Shown here: positions 44,267 through 57,827 of the stretch, in pieces
Layout of the letters: every line of letters starts with the position of its first letter
How positions within the stretch are numbered: position 1 is the first letter of the stretch
NCBI GenBank assembly: GCA_963513935.1
Contig: OY740765.1
Location: 123,757,362 to 123,821,361, forward strand
DNA length: 64,000 nt
Source: Aphrophora alni
Lineage: Eukaryota; Arthropoda; Insecta; Hemiptera; Aphrophoridae
Direction: 5' to 3'
Made by a program: the position numbers and the translations under genes
Notes under the pieces: model-generated
What the model saw: the letters and a program-made list of their open reading frames with translations, nothing else
Told to the model about the DNA's origin: nothing
Databases searched by the model: none

Positions 44267-44269
<3 letters not shown>
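40971..44269. other. Non-coding stretch, probable repeat debris
   Basis: A G run at 41258-41267. Regions at 42240-42720 and 42840-43110 look like old repeats: a segment around 43010-43060 (ACGCATGGGTACATT, TCATTTAATCC) resembles 6240-6280. Overlapping open frames of 107 and 63 codons on opposite strands (42718-43045) have no recognised domain. At 43790-43960 GGCCAC and GGCCAGTGAC words recur. No gene was supported. Confidence 0.4.

Positions 44270-44316
<47 letters not shown>
44270..44316. repeat. (TA)n microsatellite
   Basis: About 47 bp of alternating TA. Confidence 0.97.
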
Positions 44317-44319
<3 letters not shown>

Positions 44320-46427
44320 CAATTAACTAATACAAATAAATTATAGCTCAGAGGCGGCTACAATCTAACTTTTATGTCTCTGTCTCATTTGCACTAAAGT
44401 GATGACGGCGCGGAACCATCAACGAGTTGACTAACTTTAGTTTCGTTTTCTTTTAATATGTCGATGCTTTGAAAAACAACCGCACTTCATATTTTATGTG
44501 AAATTTGTCAGCAGTGTTTAAACTTTATCACATTTCTTCTCACCAATTTCGTCCAACTGTGGCTGTTGTGCTCTTCATAGAATTGAAACGTTCTTTGTAT
44601 ACAAAGATTTTATTATATTGGAACTTGTATGACGACGCCCATGGGTCATGTACATTGAACCAATATCTGTCAAATCGGCATTTTTGGAAGATGGCGTCCA
44701 AACCGTTGTGTTTGGGTTCTTATTCTACATTATTTAAGTAAAATGTACAATTTTATAAAAAAACATTAAAACTGATTTTTATGAAACATTAATTTTTAGA
44801 GTAGGTGTTGTGGCAGTTTGAATGGTTGTGCATTACGGTATTCGTGCAGATTTTATTTCAACATGTGTCCTACCGATGATAATGAAACTGTAATTCTCTC
44901 TGTTTATTGTATATCACCATTTTGTATCTAGTACCTATATATTTAACAAAACAAAAATTCCAAAAGGTGTTTTTTTAAATTCCAATATTGTCTTATTTTG
45001 CTTAACAAGTTGAGAATAATACAATAAGCATTACTTAAATGAATTTTTTTTTTTTTCTGATTCAACACAATTTACTTTGAGTATAAAAATATGTTTTGTT
45101 TATTTATATATTTTTTTAAAAAGTATATTTTTACAAGTTTACCCAGTAGGCTATATGTTGAGTTTGGAAATTAATAAAAATTACTACCTCCGATTTTTCA
45201 TTGATCTATACCTTCAGGAGACAGAAAAATTGATTTTCGACATACTGTCCGTACGTCATTGTTGTTGTTGTAGTTCGTACTTAAACACGAAAGTGGCTAC
45301 AAACAATAAGATAGGTAGGTGAAATTTGGTATATGGGACGGCACTTGTTTCATTCATCAGTCAGACCAACACAAGCGATATCTATCTCATCCATTTTGGT
45401 ACGGAATAAACTATAAAAATAGGTTATAATGTCACAACAAGCATTTCGTTGGTCCAAAAAACGCTCGTATAGTTACGCACCCCGAAATTCGGCGCAGAAC
45501 TCAGACCGAAATATTATGTTCGTATAGTCTACGAAAATTAGGCGGGGATTACCTGATGTTTCGGTCGCGTTTTTTCTGCCCGTATAGTATGGCCCTTATC
45601 ATGAATGTTATGAATAATTACAAAACTTTTAAAATTAAACTTTCTTTAAAATGTAACCATTGCAAAAAAAAGAAAGGCTACTAAAGGAAAAAGTTACATT
45701 AATCCATAGTAGGCATACTTTTTTTTCGTATTCCATAACAAACTTAAGTTGATTTCAGCCTTAACTTTGATATAGAAGCGAAAACTTGTAAAATTGTTTA
45801 CAGTAGAAACCTACTAAAGGGGTAAAATTGCACTGTGGTATATATTCCACGATTCACCGCCATTACAATTACCAAACTGACTTTTTTGGTATTTTTTTTT
45901 AACTTGTTTCATAATGTGTGAGGGAATAATTTGTGCAATCTTTCTGCTGTTAATTTTGAAAGGAAACCATAAAATATGTATCTCCAGTTACAGGAATAAA
46001 ATTTAACTTCACCTACAACAAACTCACTTTTTTAGATTTGACTATTAGCTTACTAGACATCGTATTCCAATTGATAAAAAATGAAACTTACCTACATAAT
46101 TCTGTGGCTTGAATCCCTGGAATGGTGTTGGTTTTTGTTACCTCGAGGTCATTCTCTCCAATAATAATACTTCGAGCAGTTTGCCGATATAATTCCAAAT
46201 TATCCGGACCCAATGAAACATTGACTGAAACACGTCAACAAACTTATAACTTAAAGAAACAGCTAATATTTTAAAAGCTAAATCATGAATTCCATAGCAT
46301 TAATTAGTTCATTTTTTTCTTTAGTAGCATATACAAGTTTACTCTACGAAACAATAGTCTAATAAAGAACAAGTCATTTTTTTTAGACTTATTTCACGCG
46401 TGCGGTATTTTCATGCTATCAATAGAT
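44317..46427. other. Non-coding stretch with CGTATAG-bearing segment
   Basis: Between 45455 and 45600 the word CGTATAG occurs three times, 55-60 bp apart, in a locally CpG-richer segment with CCGAAAT and ACGAAAA words on both strands. This could be the end of a transposon. Open frames at 44505-44741 and 45077-45322 have no recognised domain. Confidence 0.4.
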
Positions 46428-46590
46428 CTTTATCTCTTCTGAGGGCGTTACCACATTAATACACAACATAAATACGTCACTTAACATATTAAGTGCATTA
46501 CAAACGAAGGGTGTAATGTGTTTAATATGTGTTAAGTGATATATTTATGTTTTTCATTAATATGTTGACGAACTCAGAAGAGTAAAGGAT
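46428..46590. repeat. Foldback (inverted repeat), arms about 75 bp
   Basis: The left arm 46428-46502 and right arm 46512-46589 are inverted copies with about 80% match by eye (shared parts CTCTTCTGAG, ACATTAAT, ACATAAATA, CACTTAACA, CATTACA). The gap between them is about 9 bp. The hammerhead-like motif begins directly after the right arm. Confidence 0.85.
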
Positions 46591-46620
46591 CTGATAATAG
46601 AGTAAAAGCTCCGAAACGCG
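46591..46620 (+). other. CTGA...GAAACGCG motif, locus 3 (hammerhead-like core)
   Basis: CTGATAATA, then GAG/CTC able to pair around a TAAAAG loop, then CGAAACGCG. Box 1 differs from CUGAUGA at one base. It adjoins the foldback at 46428-46590. Confidence 0.5.
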
Positions 46621-48130
46621 TCAAAGAAGCTTAACTAAAATCACACGAAGGAGAAAAACCAAGGTGACTTTTTTGTTATTATTTTAATGTGTATTTAAAT
46701 CGAATACGTTTGATTAATAAATTATTAATTAATCCAAATGTGAATTGTCGTAATTATTGTTTTTTTAAATATTCACAAATTTTTAATATTCATTTTAACT
46801 GTGCCCTCAAGCCTACCTTTGACCATTAAAGAAGTCCGTTAAATGTAAAAAGTTGTGTTTGGAATGTTGTCTCTGTGGCATCTTTCGTCTGTGGAGAACT
46901 CTGGAGAACTAACGTATTTTATGTTAAATTTGGTACTGTACGTGTGTATATCTGAACTGTTTCTGTTAATTTTTCGTTAACACAAAATTTAAGGACTGAT
47001 GCCGAAAAAAAACAACACAAAATTACGGTTTCCTTAAAATCAGCTCAAACAATTTTGATAAAATTGAACACTGGAACTCAAACAAAATTTATTTGACTTA
47101 TCTCTCCAAAAAAATCAGTTAATAACTGATCAGTATAAACAAAAATCAAATCCCATTTGTCATTAAGGGCGAGCTTTTGACGTAAGAAAATCAAATTTAA
47201 ACATTATTTATGTAGTAAATGTTCCATTATCAGTAATTTTTATAAACCTAAAACAACAATTATGGTCCATTTTCACTTCATGTTAAACAACAACAGAAAT
47301 GAGATATTTTATTACGACTAATTTAGTTCGATTAGTAATTCGTTTTGTTGATCGAATGTGAGAAAGTTTGTGCGATGTTTTTTATTGTTTATTTGCTGCT
47401 TTCTCAATGTTCATAGTTTAGATATTTGTATTTGATTAGTCAAAAAATTTATGTAAAGTTCTTCGGGGATATATTCTTTTTGAGGTTTCTTGCGTTTTAG
47501 CACAGAGTATACAAATATACTTATGTACTCTGTGTTATAGCCTAGAGAAAAATGCAATATACGTTGAAGAGAAAGTTACGTGGTTGATTATAATATAATG
47601 TCCAGTTCTTAGCGGATATATCATCTTTAAGGTACACCGAGAAAATGTGAATGTTATTTTAAATAGTACCTGTCTGTTATATCACAATTTCTCTTTAGTC
47701 TAAACGGGAGGGGCGATTTTAACAAAATTTCGTATGTGGACAAACATTTGTTATATTAGGAGAACCTCATTTATTATTATTATTGTAACTTGTCTATAAC
47801 TTAAAGCTTGGGGAAATTTTCCACTACAAAAGGAAAATATGAAAGTTTACAATTATCTAAAAAATCTTATGTAACAAATTTTATCATATCATACATAAAG
47901 GCAACCTTTGGGAACCCACACAAAACATTTTTGTCGCTTTCCTTTTCAAAATTCGTTCACGGGTTTTCTAAAAAAAATAATAAATTTGTCATGTACCAGT
48001 AGATGAAATAAAATGCTTACATTCTCAAGTAATTTAATTTCTACTTTATTAAATAAGATTTATGCTGAAGATAAAAGTTAAAGAAGTTCAGATATTTTAT
48101 GTTTTTGGATTCCTAAATACAATATATCAT
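46621..48130. other. Non-coding stretch
   Basis: The dispersed box GAATGTGAGAAAG, TTTGTGCGATG lies near 47355-47380, and its usual neighbour (reverse complement of GAAAATGGACCAT) near 47262. A short hairpin (CACAGAGTA/TACTCTGTG) lies at 47500-47535. No gene was found. Confidence 0.4.
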
Positions 48131-48580
48131 GAAAATTAAGTATAAAATACCATAATAATGGCGACGATACACAATAAAGTTATTCAAAATCAAAGAATGA
48201 CGGCCATTTTTAAAATAATGTTTCCCAGCATAAATAATCTTACTTATTTACCAAACACACTATTAACCAATATACTATAAATGTGATTACAAATATTAAA
48301 AACACTTTATAATAGCGACGAGATGTATATAGGCTGGGCAAAATTTTCCAGCGGCGACAATTTTTTAATTTGAGATTACCAGAGTATACATACCAGTCTG
48401 TTTTTGATTGAGATAATACAGATTTAGCAAAGACACTGTTACTCTAATCTATAAAGGTGAAAAGGAAAAATATAAAATTACGTAATAATGGGCGACAATA
48501 CACACAAAGTTAGTAAAAGCTTAATATGACGGTCTATGTAAAATTCAATTTTACCGGTACTAATAAATAATCTTTAATTT
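48131..48580 (+). repeat. Two related segments flanking the 5' side of the tRNA-like sequence
   Basis: About 48140-48245 and 48470-48578 share the order AATAATGG-GCGAC-ATACAC, AAAGTTA, AATGACGG or ATATGACGG, AAATAATCTT. The tRNA-like sequence begins right after the second segment. It could be a duplicated repeat, or the body of a SINE-like unit. Confidence 0.55.
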
Positions 48581-48584
48581 CTAA

Positions 48585-48657
48585 TTTAGGATAGCTCAGT
48601 TGGTAGAGCATTGGCGCGTAAAGCCAAAGGTCCTGGGTTCGATTCCCAGTCTTTGGC
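48585..48657 (+). tRNA. tRNA-like sequence, anticodon GTA (Tyr) by position; possible pseudogene or SINE head
   Basis: The internal promoter boxes are perfect: A box TAGCTCAGTTGG and B box GGTTCGATTCC. The D arm (GCTC/GAGC), anticodon arm (TTGGC/GCCAA, 7-nt loop) and T arm (CTGGG/CCCAG) all pair. Weak points are the acceptor stem, which pairs poorly, and a C instead of T before the anticodon (position 33). No intron is present, though tRNA-Tyr genes of animals usually have one. It may therefore be a decayed tRNA copy or the head of a tRNA-derived SINE. Confidence 0.65.
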
Positions 48658-50650
48658 CGTATATTTTTCACTTGAAATATAATTGTAAATAATCTTTGCA
48701 ACATTAACCGGTAAATTTAACTATAACTATGAAAAAGAACAATCAAAATATTTAAAAAATAGCAACTATAAATAAGTTTGTTTTTGAAAATCTTACAAAG
48801 CCTGGTATTTTGAAATACAAAGACACCACCTCAAATAACTTGATAACAAATACCTTTTCCAGTCAATTTTGATTTTCATTACATGATATTTTCTAATTTG
48901 TGGTTACATGTTTCACTGCCACAAACAACATCTTCAGGGCAAGTGATTTAAAGTCCACTTACAGAATATTACACAACACAAAATATTAAATAACTTATAA
49001 TTACACATTTAGTACATTGACTGTACATGTCGTACAATCTTTAAATGTTTCAGTGTATATGTTTTGTCACTTTTAAAAACATTATGTTTCTGTTATTGAA
49101 AAACTACTTTAAAAACTTGTTTGTATCTTAATTTGATTATTATCTTTGTATATTGTATTGTGCTGGAATCTTCTAGGTCAATTTAGTTTTGTTTTGTCCA
49201 TATAAGTGGACTTATAATTAATTAATTAGCTGGCCTGTAGATGCTGCCAGTAAGAGATGTAGCCACATAATATAAAGTATTATTTAAAGGAGACAAAAAG
49301 TAATTAAAAACTATTTTACTTGTAAAATAAATGTAGTTCTAAAGCCAGACAACAAAAAATATAACTTGATAAATATAACTACCAAACTGCATATTTAAAC
49401 TAAACATGTTAAAATGAACTTTAAAATAAAAATAAAATATGTTGTCAGAATTGAATCATCAAATTCTGTAAGAAAAATTCTTTGTATACAGTGAACATAT
49501 GCTTTCTCTTTTTTGATCCTGCAAATAATTTTTGATTTTCCACACTACACGCTTAAGCAACATTTGTTAACGCTCTTGATGCTTCAAAAAGTATAGTTTT
49601 TTTCCAGGTTTGTAAAAAATAGTAAACAGTTGTGATAAATCTTACCCCTCCTCTGACAGCAGGGGTGTGGGTGTTCCTAAGTTATAAAACAAGTACCTAC
49701 CCATGGATCTTACACGACCTTAAATTATAATGGATTTATGACAGGATGTCTCAATTTCTAATTTTGCCACAAACGTAAGTGGGGAGATTTTAGAAAGTGC
49801 CATATTTTCGTTTTAGCATACTCTGCCTAATGGTTATATGACCTTACTGCTTTATTGTGTTACTGTAGGCCCAACAATATTTTTTAGTTCTTTATTGCAG
49901 TAAAGATGTACTCATGTTTTTTTCCAGGGAGTTTTACTATTTTTTTTGATGTTATATATTTTGTTTTGTTTTTGATGATGTCACACTGTATGTTGTGTTA
50001 TAGATAACACTTTGTGTAGATAACATTATCCACCATTCCTGTACTATATAAAAAAAAAATCCTCAGCTATTACTTATTTTATTCAAAAAAGGAATTATTT
50101 TCGCGTTATAGTCTTATAAACAATTGTCATTCAAAGTTTAATTTAAATTGTTAACTTTGAGAAAGGTATATACTGAAAAATTGCCACTAAGTGTATCATC
50201 TCATGAGAAATAACTTATTTCATTCAAAACGTAAATATATTAACGTTATAGTGGTCAAAACATTTACCAATCAAAGTATTAATGCATTTCATACTTTTTT
50301 TTTGTTTGTTGGGTACCTTTACCAATTAATTTCATCTCTGAAATATTCTTGAACTACAACATCAAATTGTATAATGATGTATAGTTGTTAAAAATATCAG
50401 AGTTTTGTTGGTAAGACTTTTAAAATTGTCGGCATTCTTTACTGTAAGCATATTAAATTATTTACGACTGAAAGATATCACTTGAACATTTATACTTCAA
50501 AGGGTACAAACAAGCAGCCAGCCCCTATAACCCATAAACCTTTTTGCCTATTGTCCTGTCATCCAACAAATGAACTATAAAATGTTAGTTTTCTGAGAAT
50601 AAGTGAATTTTAAGTGAAAGGTTAAATGACAGCAACCTCAGCTATTTTTT
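48658..50650. other. Non-coding stretch
   Basis: No gene. Two related stretches (50065-50140 and 50205-50285; TTACTTATTTTATTCAAAA and AACTTATTTCATTCAAAA, each followed by CGTTATAGT) form a weak tandem pair. Confidence 0.4.
48906..48937 (-). other. CTGA...GAAAC motif, locus 4 (hammerhead-like core)
   Basis: On the minus strand: CTGAAGATG, spacer TTGTTTGTGGCAGT, GAAACATG. Box 1 fits the CUGANGA consensus; the second box has ATG where loci 1-3 have GCG. Confidence 0.45.
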
Positions 50651-51320
50651 CAAATCAAATTGTGTTCTATTCAGAACATCCCCGTTGACAACATCTGTGA
50701 ATTTCAGAATGATTTATTCATAAATAGTCAAGATAATGTTGGAGACGAGAGACGAATAATGTTTTCCCGCCAATTTTTGATTTTCATTCAATAACCAATG
50801 GAGAAATAATCTTATGCACTTTTTATTATATACATACGTTTGTAGTAGTCACACGAACATTCTGTAACAATTTCAATGTTTTCTATCAAACGATTGTCTT
50901 TTATGTAATTTTAAGTAACCGGAATAAAGTACAAATAAAATGTAAATAATAATGTTGAGTTTTTTTATATCAAATTTTGAATAACTATAAGTTGTAAACA
51001 TTTAAGTATTTATGGAAAACGAGTATAAAATCAGAATGAGACCATGCAGAAGTAAGTATCATGAACGGATTATGAGTTATTACATTTTTTAGTAAAAAAC
51101 CCTCTTCACTCTCGCTCCTTAAAAGTTCCCCTTTATCAGAAAACTGTTTAACTCTCAGGAACGTTTGAAGGTTTCTTTTGAAAACAAATTGTGTTCTATT
51201 CAAAACTTTCCTGTCGACAACCTGTTTGAATTACAGATTGATTTATTCATAAATAGTCGAGATAATAGAGGAGAAGGGAGACGAGAACATTTTAGTTTCG
51301 CCAAATATTGATTTATTTTA
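50651..51320 (+). repeat. Direct repeat pair, about 140 bp, 525 bp apart
   Basis: 50651-50800 and 51176-51320 share AAATTGTGTTCTATTCA, GACAACATCTG or GACAACCTG, TGATTTATTCATAAATAGTC, AGATAAT and GAGACGAGA, with about 75% match by eye. The distance and sizes could fit the ends of a small decayed element. The open frame between (50985-51203, minus) has no recognised domain. Confidence 0.7.
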
Positions 51321-53530
51321 AAAATAGTTTGACAACACTTAACATAAAAATAGCACAATAATTGATATACATTGTAAATGGACTATTAAAATATTTCAAA
51401 AATAATTAAAATTGTTAATAACTAACATATATTTTCAAAGTTGGTCTAAGGGGTTGTTTATTAAGGTTTGAATAGTCGAGAAACATTATAAATTACAATC
51501 AAAAACATAATGGCATATTTATTCTTTTCATTAAAACAAGATTTCATCCTATTAAAAGCTTATTTATTTGTTTTTTGTCATTAGGCTAGTTTTCAACACT
51601 AAAGATCAAGAAGCGCTCATCTGGCACATTTAACTTTTAAATAAGATTTATAACAAGAGGTATAAATCCCAAATATTCCTGAAAACCTACGTTCTCCGAA
51701 AGAATTGTAAGTTAATACAATTTATAACCGTCAAACATTGGACTAAATGAAATAAATACAATAAGTTATCAATTACAATGATTGAATCACCACTTTGTTT
51801 ATTCAATCAATTCTTTGCTTAGACCTATATATTAAGTTTTTCATTACACAATTTTAATATTCAATGTAAATATTAATAGGCCCTACATTAAAAAACTTAG
51901 AATTATTAGAAATCCTCCTACTTTATATACAAAATTTTGATCTATTTATTTTCACAATGAAGATTTTTGGTCATAGATCACCGTTTCATATTTTCAACTC
52001 ATAATTTTACCAGCTAGCATTGGCAGTAACAAATGAGCAATACATATTTTGAAAATTCTGACAAGGTTTTGACTTGCGGATAAAGAACAAAATATGAGAT
52101 ATCAGTTTACTTAAATGTCAAAAACTTCCAAGAAATTTGGTATACCAGGTAGTTTTAAACAATGTTGCAGTTTATCGCAATCCTTTTTTCATGTAGAGTA
52201 CAAGTAGGTTGAGTTTTCCAACCTTATTCCTTCTCACGAAATTCCAAGGAATGTTTGTTGTTTGTTCACCCCCAAAGTTTCGAGAATTTATTGAATTGAC
52301 ACAGCTTTATAGAACCCTAATTTACTATTTTAGCGAAAAGATTTATATTCCAACCTCACTATGTAAATTTCTTAATTCCTTTAATTATTTTCCTCCCAAT
52401 TTAGTGTAGTAACACATGGTTGCAGCAAGGGCATATAGGTTCAGTGATAAGTTTGGTTGTAGAAAGATAGCAACTGTTTTGATCCCTAGCAACGTATTAA
52501 AAACATATTTTATATTATCATATATTTATACTTATAAAACCTTCAAGTGCGAATTAGACTTGATATAAACATGGCGGGGGCAACGTCTAGCTAAGCACAC
52601 AACAAATGGAAAACATATTTTCATAATTTTTCACGAAAGTTAGGTTTCGCTATAGTTTCCCCGTAGAGTATATCTAATACAAATTTTTAAAATATTAGCT
52701 CTACTAATTTCCAAAATAGAGAGGGGAATGGGGTTTAAGCAACATTTTCTAGATTACCTTGAAAACTACAAATCACAAATGTCTATACAAGAAATTTCAT
52801 GTCTAAACGATAACCCGCAGGATAGTATTACAGAATAATCTTTTTTTAGGTACATATCTTTAGCCTATAAAATGTACAGTGAATTTTTTTTTAGTTCTGG
52901 ATAAAGAACAGACCCAGAGTAGGGGGCTTTATAACTATGCCAAATTTAATTGTAATACCTTTATCAGATCTGAAGAAAATCGACTATGACAGACAAACTA
53001 TTTATCATATAATTAAGGGTATCGTTTTGCCTTGCAAATGTTACAAATGTTTTGGTTACATTACAAGCAAATTTGGAGTATCATATAGGTCAAAAAAAGC
53101 TACAACAAACAATTTAATACGTTAATTTGATGGAACTTCTTAGCTATAACGCATTCTTCGGTTTAAATTCTCTATTAATCATGAAAAGGAATATGTCATA
53201 GTTAATTGATTTCCAACCGTCTCATTCCATAGTTAATTAAAACCTCCTCTCCGCAAAGATACAACGATCACTGCCACAAACATAACTACAGCTGACCAGA
53301 TTTTAGTCATCCGGTCTAACACAGATAACCTACAAACCTGGTTTTTACAGCCAGTATTTATATGACCTTGTATTGCCAGCACCGATTGTCACATTTGGTA
53401 TGGGCAAACTAGTAAATTTAATATATTTAACTTTAAATCTGAATAACAAATAGATAAATATCAACCCATATGTTTAATACATTTGTTACTTAAACCATAT
53501 CGGTTAAGTTTAAATGAACATGGTCAAGAA
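51321..53530. other. Non-coding stretch
   Basis: Two + strand frames (52209-52409, 52937-53125) show no domain. No RNA gene or strong repeat. Confidence 0.4.
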
Positions 53531-53790
53531 TATGAATTGTTTAAAATGGTTTGGTGTAGGTCTGTAGATGTGTACTAAGAAAGGGTTTTGAAAATATTAT
53601 ACTCCAAGGGTGTTTTTTTACCCTTAAATTACATCTCTGGTTTCAAAAAGCCTAGAGCTATGAATTGTTTAACATGGTTTGGGGTAGCTCTGTAGACGCG
53701 TACTAAGGAAGGGTTTTGATAATGTGCCACTCCATGGATGTTTTTAGCCCAAAAGTATAACAATTATATCATTTTTCTAATTAAATCATC
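53531..53790 (-). repeat. Dispersed repeat family B, copy 2 (dimer)
   Basis: This is the inverted relative of 14086-14345. ATGGTTTGG starts at 53546 and 53674 (period 128), and each unit has CTGTAGA, GTACTAAG and AGGGTTTTGA. As in the HP1 intron, two units stand side by side. Confidence 0.85.
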
Positions 53791-55824
53791 TTAATTGGTT
53801 ACAATCACTTGATGTATTTTACAGCATATTTACAGTGATTATTGCCTAAATACAATAAATAATCAAGAAGATCACCGATGCTTTAACCATAATCACATCC
53901 TTCATTTTAATATCGTTCATTTTAATGTAGAACGATATTTCAAAATATAAAATGATTCGTCAATTCCACCAGAACGTTAGAAGATAAAAGATAATATGGC
54001 AGTTAACATGATTTGAACAAATATTAATTTTGTTTTAGTGAAACCAATATTGCAACAATTCGTCTCATATCGTAACCCAGTTTCTGTCATGTTGTCGGTT
54101 TAATTATAATATTTATTTTAGTATGGAGCAATAATAAATATAGAAAACTTTTTTTAGTTAAGTATATGATTTTTTTCCCCATACAAATCTCTCTATATCT
54201 CCTCGTCATGGCACCAACGATGGAACGATATAAATTATCAAGTACATAAAATTTGACATTCGTTACTCTATGTCAATATATTAGGAACACGTAAGTCCAC
54301 TTATAAGTGTGTTAAAGTGATCGACTTAGCGTTTTTATTATACAATATTAAAGCACATTTCTAATTTCACGCTCTACAGGGGTGAAATTATAAAGGGATG
54401 GAACCATATATTCAGGATCTGCGTAGTAATCTTTGTTCGCATTCCTGAAATTCATTGTAAATTCAATATTTCATGCTCTAGATATGACCTTATATATAAG
54501 TAGTGAAGAGTAAACAAAGAGAAAACAGTAAAAAATATCTGAAGGTATTGGGTAAAGAAAAAATTATATATTTGGCGAAATTCGTAGTATAGAAAGAGTG
54601 TTAGAGCCGTTTTTACCTTGATTTTGTACCTGTATTTATTTAAAAAAAAAGTATTTTGATCTTGGTAGGGAGAATGTCTACGGATTTAAAAAGAAGTAAC
54701 AAATTTACTTCGCTCCTTTTAGGGACATGATTCTATAGCAAACCTCGTGGTTATTCATAATTAAATATAGTTTCAACTGTAGTAACAAAATATTTGACAA
54801 TAGTGAACTATAGTTGAAGATAATTCTTATATAATATTACCTAAAATATTTAGAAATAAGTTACGTCCATTTCTTATATTACTCCTTTAAAATCATTTCC
54901 ATGCATATTGTGTTTGAGCGTCTCCAATTTGACGCCCATCAACAATGTATTATTTATTTATTTAAATCAACGTGAATTATTGATACACAGGTGATCAAGC
55001 TTTCGCAGTATCTTTTAATATTGTCTGTTGTATTAAAACACAATATTGTCTGTTTCCATTTGACCTCACAAAACTTTCTCCATTATTGTAGACTCTTTCA
55101 AATTTAGTGATTTTACTTCAATTTAGTGATTTTACTTCATTTGATAAAATTAGAACAATTCAATAAGTTTTTGAAATGGCAAAATCCGAAGTCTTATCCC
55201 CTTCTATTCAATTAACTTTTAGTATTTACTTACTTTTCTCTTTATCATACAATCAATTCGGCCGGGATTATAAAATAGAATGTTTGGAGTGGTGCGAAAT
55301 GTCCTTGAATTCTGTAATATTTTTATTATTGTATCATTAGGTTTATTATGGTTTAGATAAATTTGCTCAAAATATAATAACAGGATAAACAATAGGCGAT
55401 ATTTTTGTATTTATTTTATTTGTGGATTTCATGGAGATACATTTAAAGTTTGGGAAGATCTGGAAAGGATTTAGAATCTCGTAAATTAAATTTTAAAATG
55501 AATTCCATTTTTTTTAACAATTCATTTTAAATTAAAACTTCAAACATGGTTCAGTTGTGTATTGTGTTATAAATTATCGTCTTGACATATCACAATAGTA
55601 AACGCTTAATTTGTTCTTTGATAAATTCAGTAGTTATATTATTTAAACCAGAAACAAATATTTAACACTATATTCCTTTTTCTCTACGGAATTTAGAATA
55701 ACACCATATTGCTAATACAATTTTTTGATGTGCTAGGCTGCTTCTTGTAGTTAATATTTATTCATGTCTAAAGTTTTAAGACTTAAACTGTAATGTAATT
55801 AATGTATATCATTATATTTCGTAG
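53791..55824. other. Non-coding stretch
   Basis: No supported feature beyond AT-rich low-complexity sequence. Confidence 0.4.
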
Positions 55825-56007
55825 ATGTTCCGAAACACCTCCCACTCTGCTTACAGGCTTTTACCAAAATATTTCAAAGGACTCACAAATTTCAGAAATA
55901 TATTCAAAACACAATTTAATCTGAAAATCCACTTAACCTTATTCAGGTCTCTCCACCCAAATTACTCGTATTTTATAATTAAATCCTCTGTACATTGTAT
56001 CAAATAG
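55825..56007 (+). pseudogene. Possible non-LTR retrotransposon ORF tail fragment
   Basis: The 60-codon frame reads SAYRLLPKYFKGLTNFRNIF and then KTQFNLKIHLTLF. This resembles the C-terminal tail of some LINE proteins, where a 'Y/LP..K..~~F~K~~L~~~L' pattern follows the RT. There is no RT nearby and no tail, so this rests only on the pattern. Confidence 0.25.
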
Positions 56008-56837
56008 AGCCGCTTAAAGGGTACTTTTATATATTTAGAGACTTTATTTTAGACGTAAATTAATCATTATTTATGTTTAATATCTAAAATTGAATGGACG
56101 ATTATTCAGGAATAGTTTTAAGTTCCCATTAAATCGTTTTTATATTGCACCGTCATTTAATTATTTAATTCCACAATATAATATAAAGAATACTTATAAA
56201 TTTAGAAGCAGAATTAAATTTGGAGTCTAGGCGTACTATTAAAATTTCAAAATGTATAATTTTTTTCCATTTTTATCAATTTTTTTTTTTTACATGTTAT
56301 CAGCTTTTTTAACTTACTAGTTATTTTGTATTTAAATCTCTTATTTAACTATATTACAGAATAAACTTTCTTAACCCTGCAAAAGAACAAACAAAATTGT
56401 TAGTTTTGTTTAACAATTAGGGGTGTTTCCCTATTTTTATACATTTATAACAATTTTATATATTATATTTCTTGAGGTATGGTTTGTATTTGGGTTTTTT
56501 AAACGGATGCTGCAGCCAGCTTACGGCATTTCTGAATTTCTTATTTTCTGTATTCACATAATTATAAGTATATAATTGTATTTTATATAAGTTATTATAA
56601 TGTAAATCCTTATCCCAATTTTTATAATATGGTTATAATATTTATAGCTTCTACTTCTTACTATTATTATTAATAGCGAATAGGAATATATGATATGATC
56701 CAATTTCCATCACATCCAACAATATTTTATTGAATCGACGAAGAAATATGACTCCATTACAGTAAGTAATATATTTTAAATACCATGTCTATTAAAAGTT
56801 GATTTTAGACAGTTTATGAGAAGTCATATATTATTTT
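56008..56837. other. Non-coding stretch
   Basis: No supported feature. Confidence 0.4.
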
Positions 56838-57321
<484 letters not shown>

Positions 57322-57348
57322 CCCGTTTCATGACTGATCACATTATCA
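57322..57348 (-). other. TGATAATG...GAAACGGG motif, locus 5 (hammerhead-like core)
   Basis: On the minus strand: TTGATAATGTGATCAGTCAT followed by GAAACGGGTG. It keeps the two-box layout, but both boxes deviate, so it is the weakest of the five loci. Confidence 0.35.
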
Positions 57349-57827
57349 AACACTGTACTTGAAACACATTTTAAATGTCAAAAAATACACAGTTCACATT
57401 TAATAGGTTCATTCGAACATCGTCATAATAAATAAAAAACATCACAAAAACACGTAAAAAGTAATACATCATTTTCCTTGTTGGCCAACGGAACCCGCAA
57501 TTTTATGTTCTATATTTTACAAATTAATCGTAAAAACATAAACGTACATTGTTTTCATACAATAATAAGTTCGTTTAAACAATAAGAAGTATATTTTAAC
57601 TTATAATTTGATTTAAATATATAACTTAAAACAATGGTATACATAGTCCATAAACTTCAATTATTTTAATGTAATATCATTACATTTTTACTCCAAAATA
57701 AATATATTAATACATTATAATAAATATAATTTAAAACTAGCAATGATGTTGGGGAAAAAATGACCAGCGAAGTAAGCGCCCATCACAGAATTTTACCTGC
57801 CCCTGGGCGGGAAACTCTTCCTCTTAC

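Noticed and set aside
46115..46126. CCCTGGAATGGT matching the piggyBac-like terminal repeat
   Set aside because: It is preceded by GAAT and not TTAA, and no partner end was found nearby; the 12-base match may be chance.
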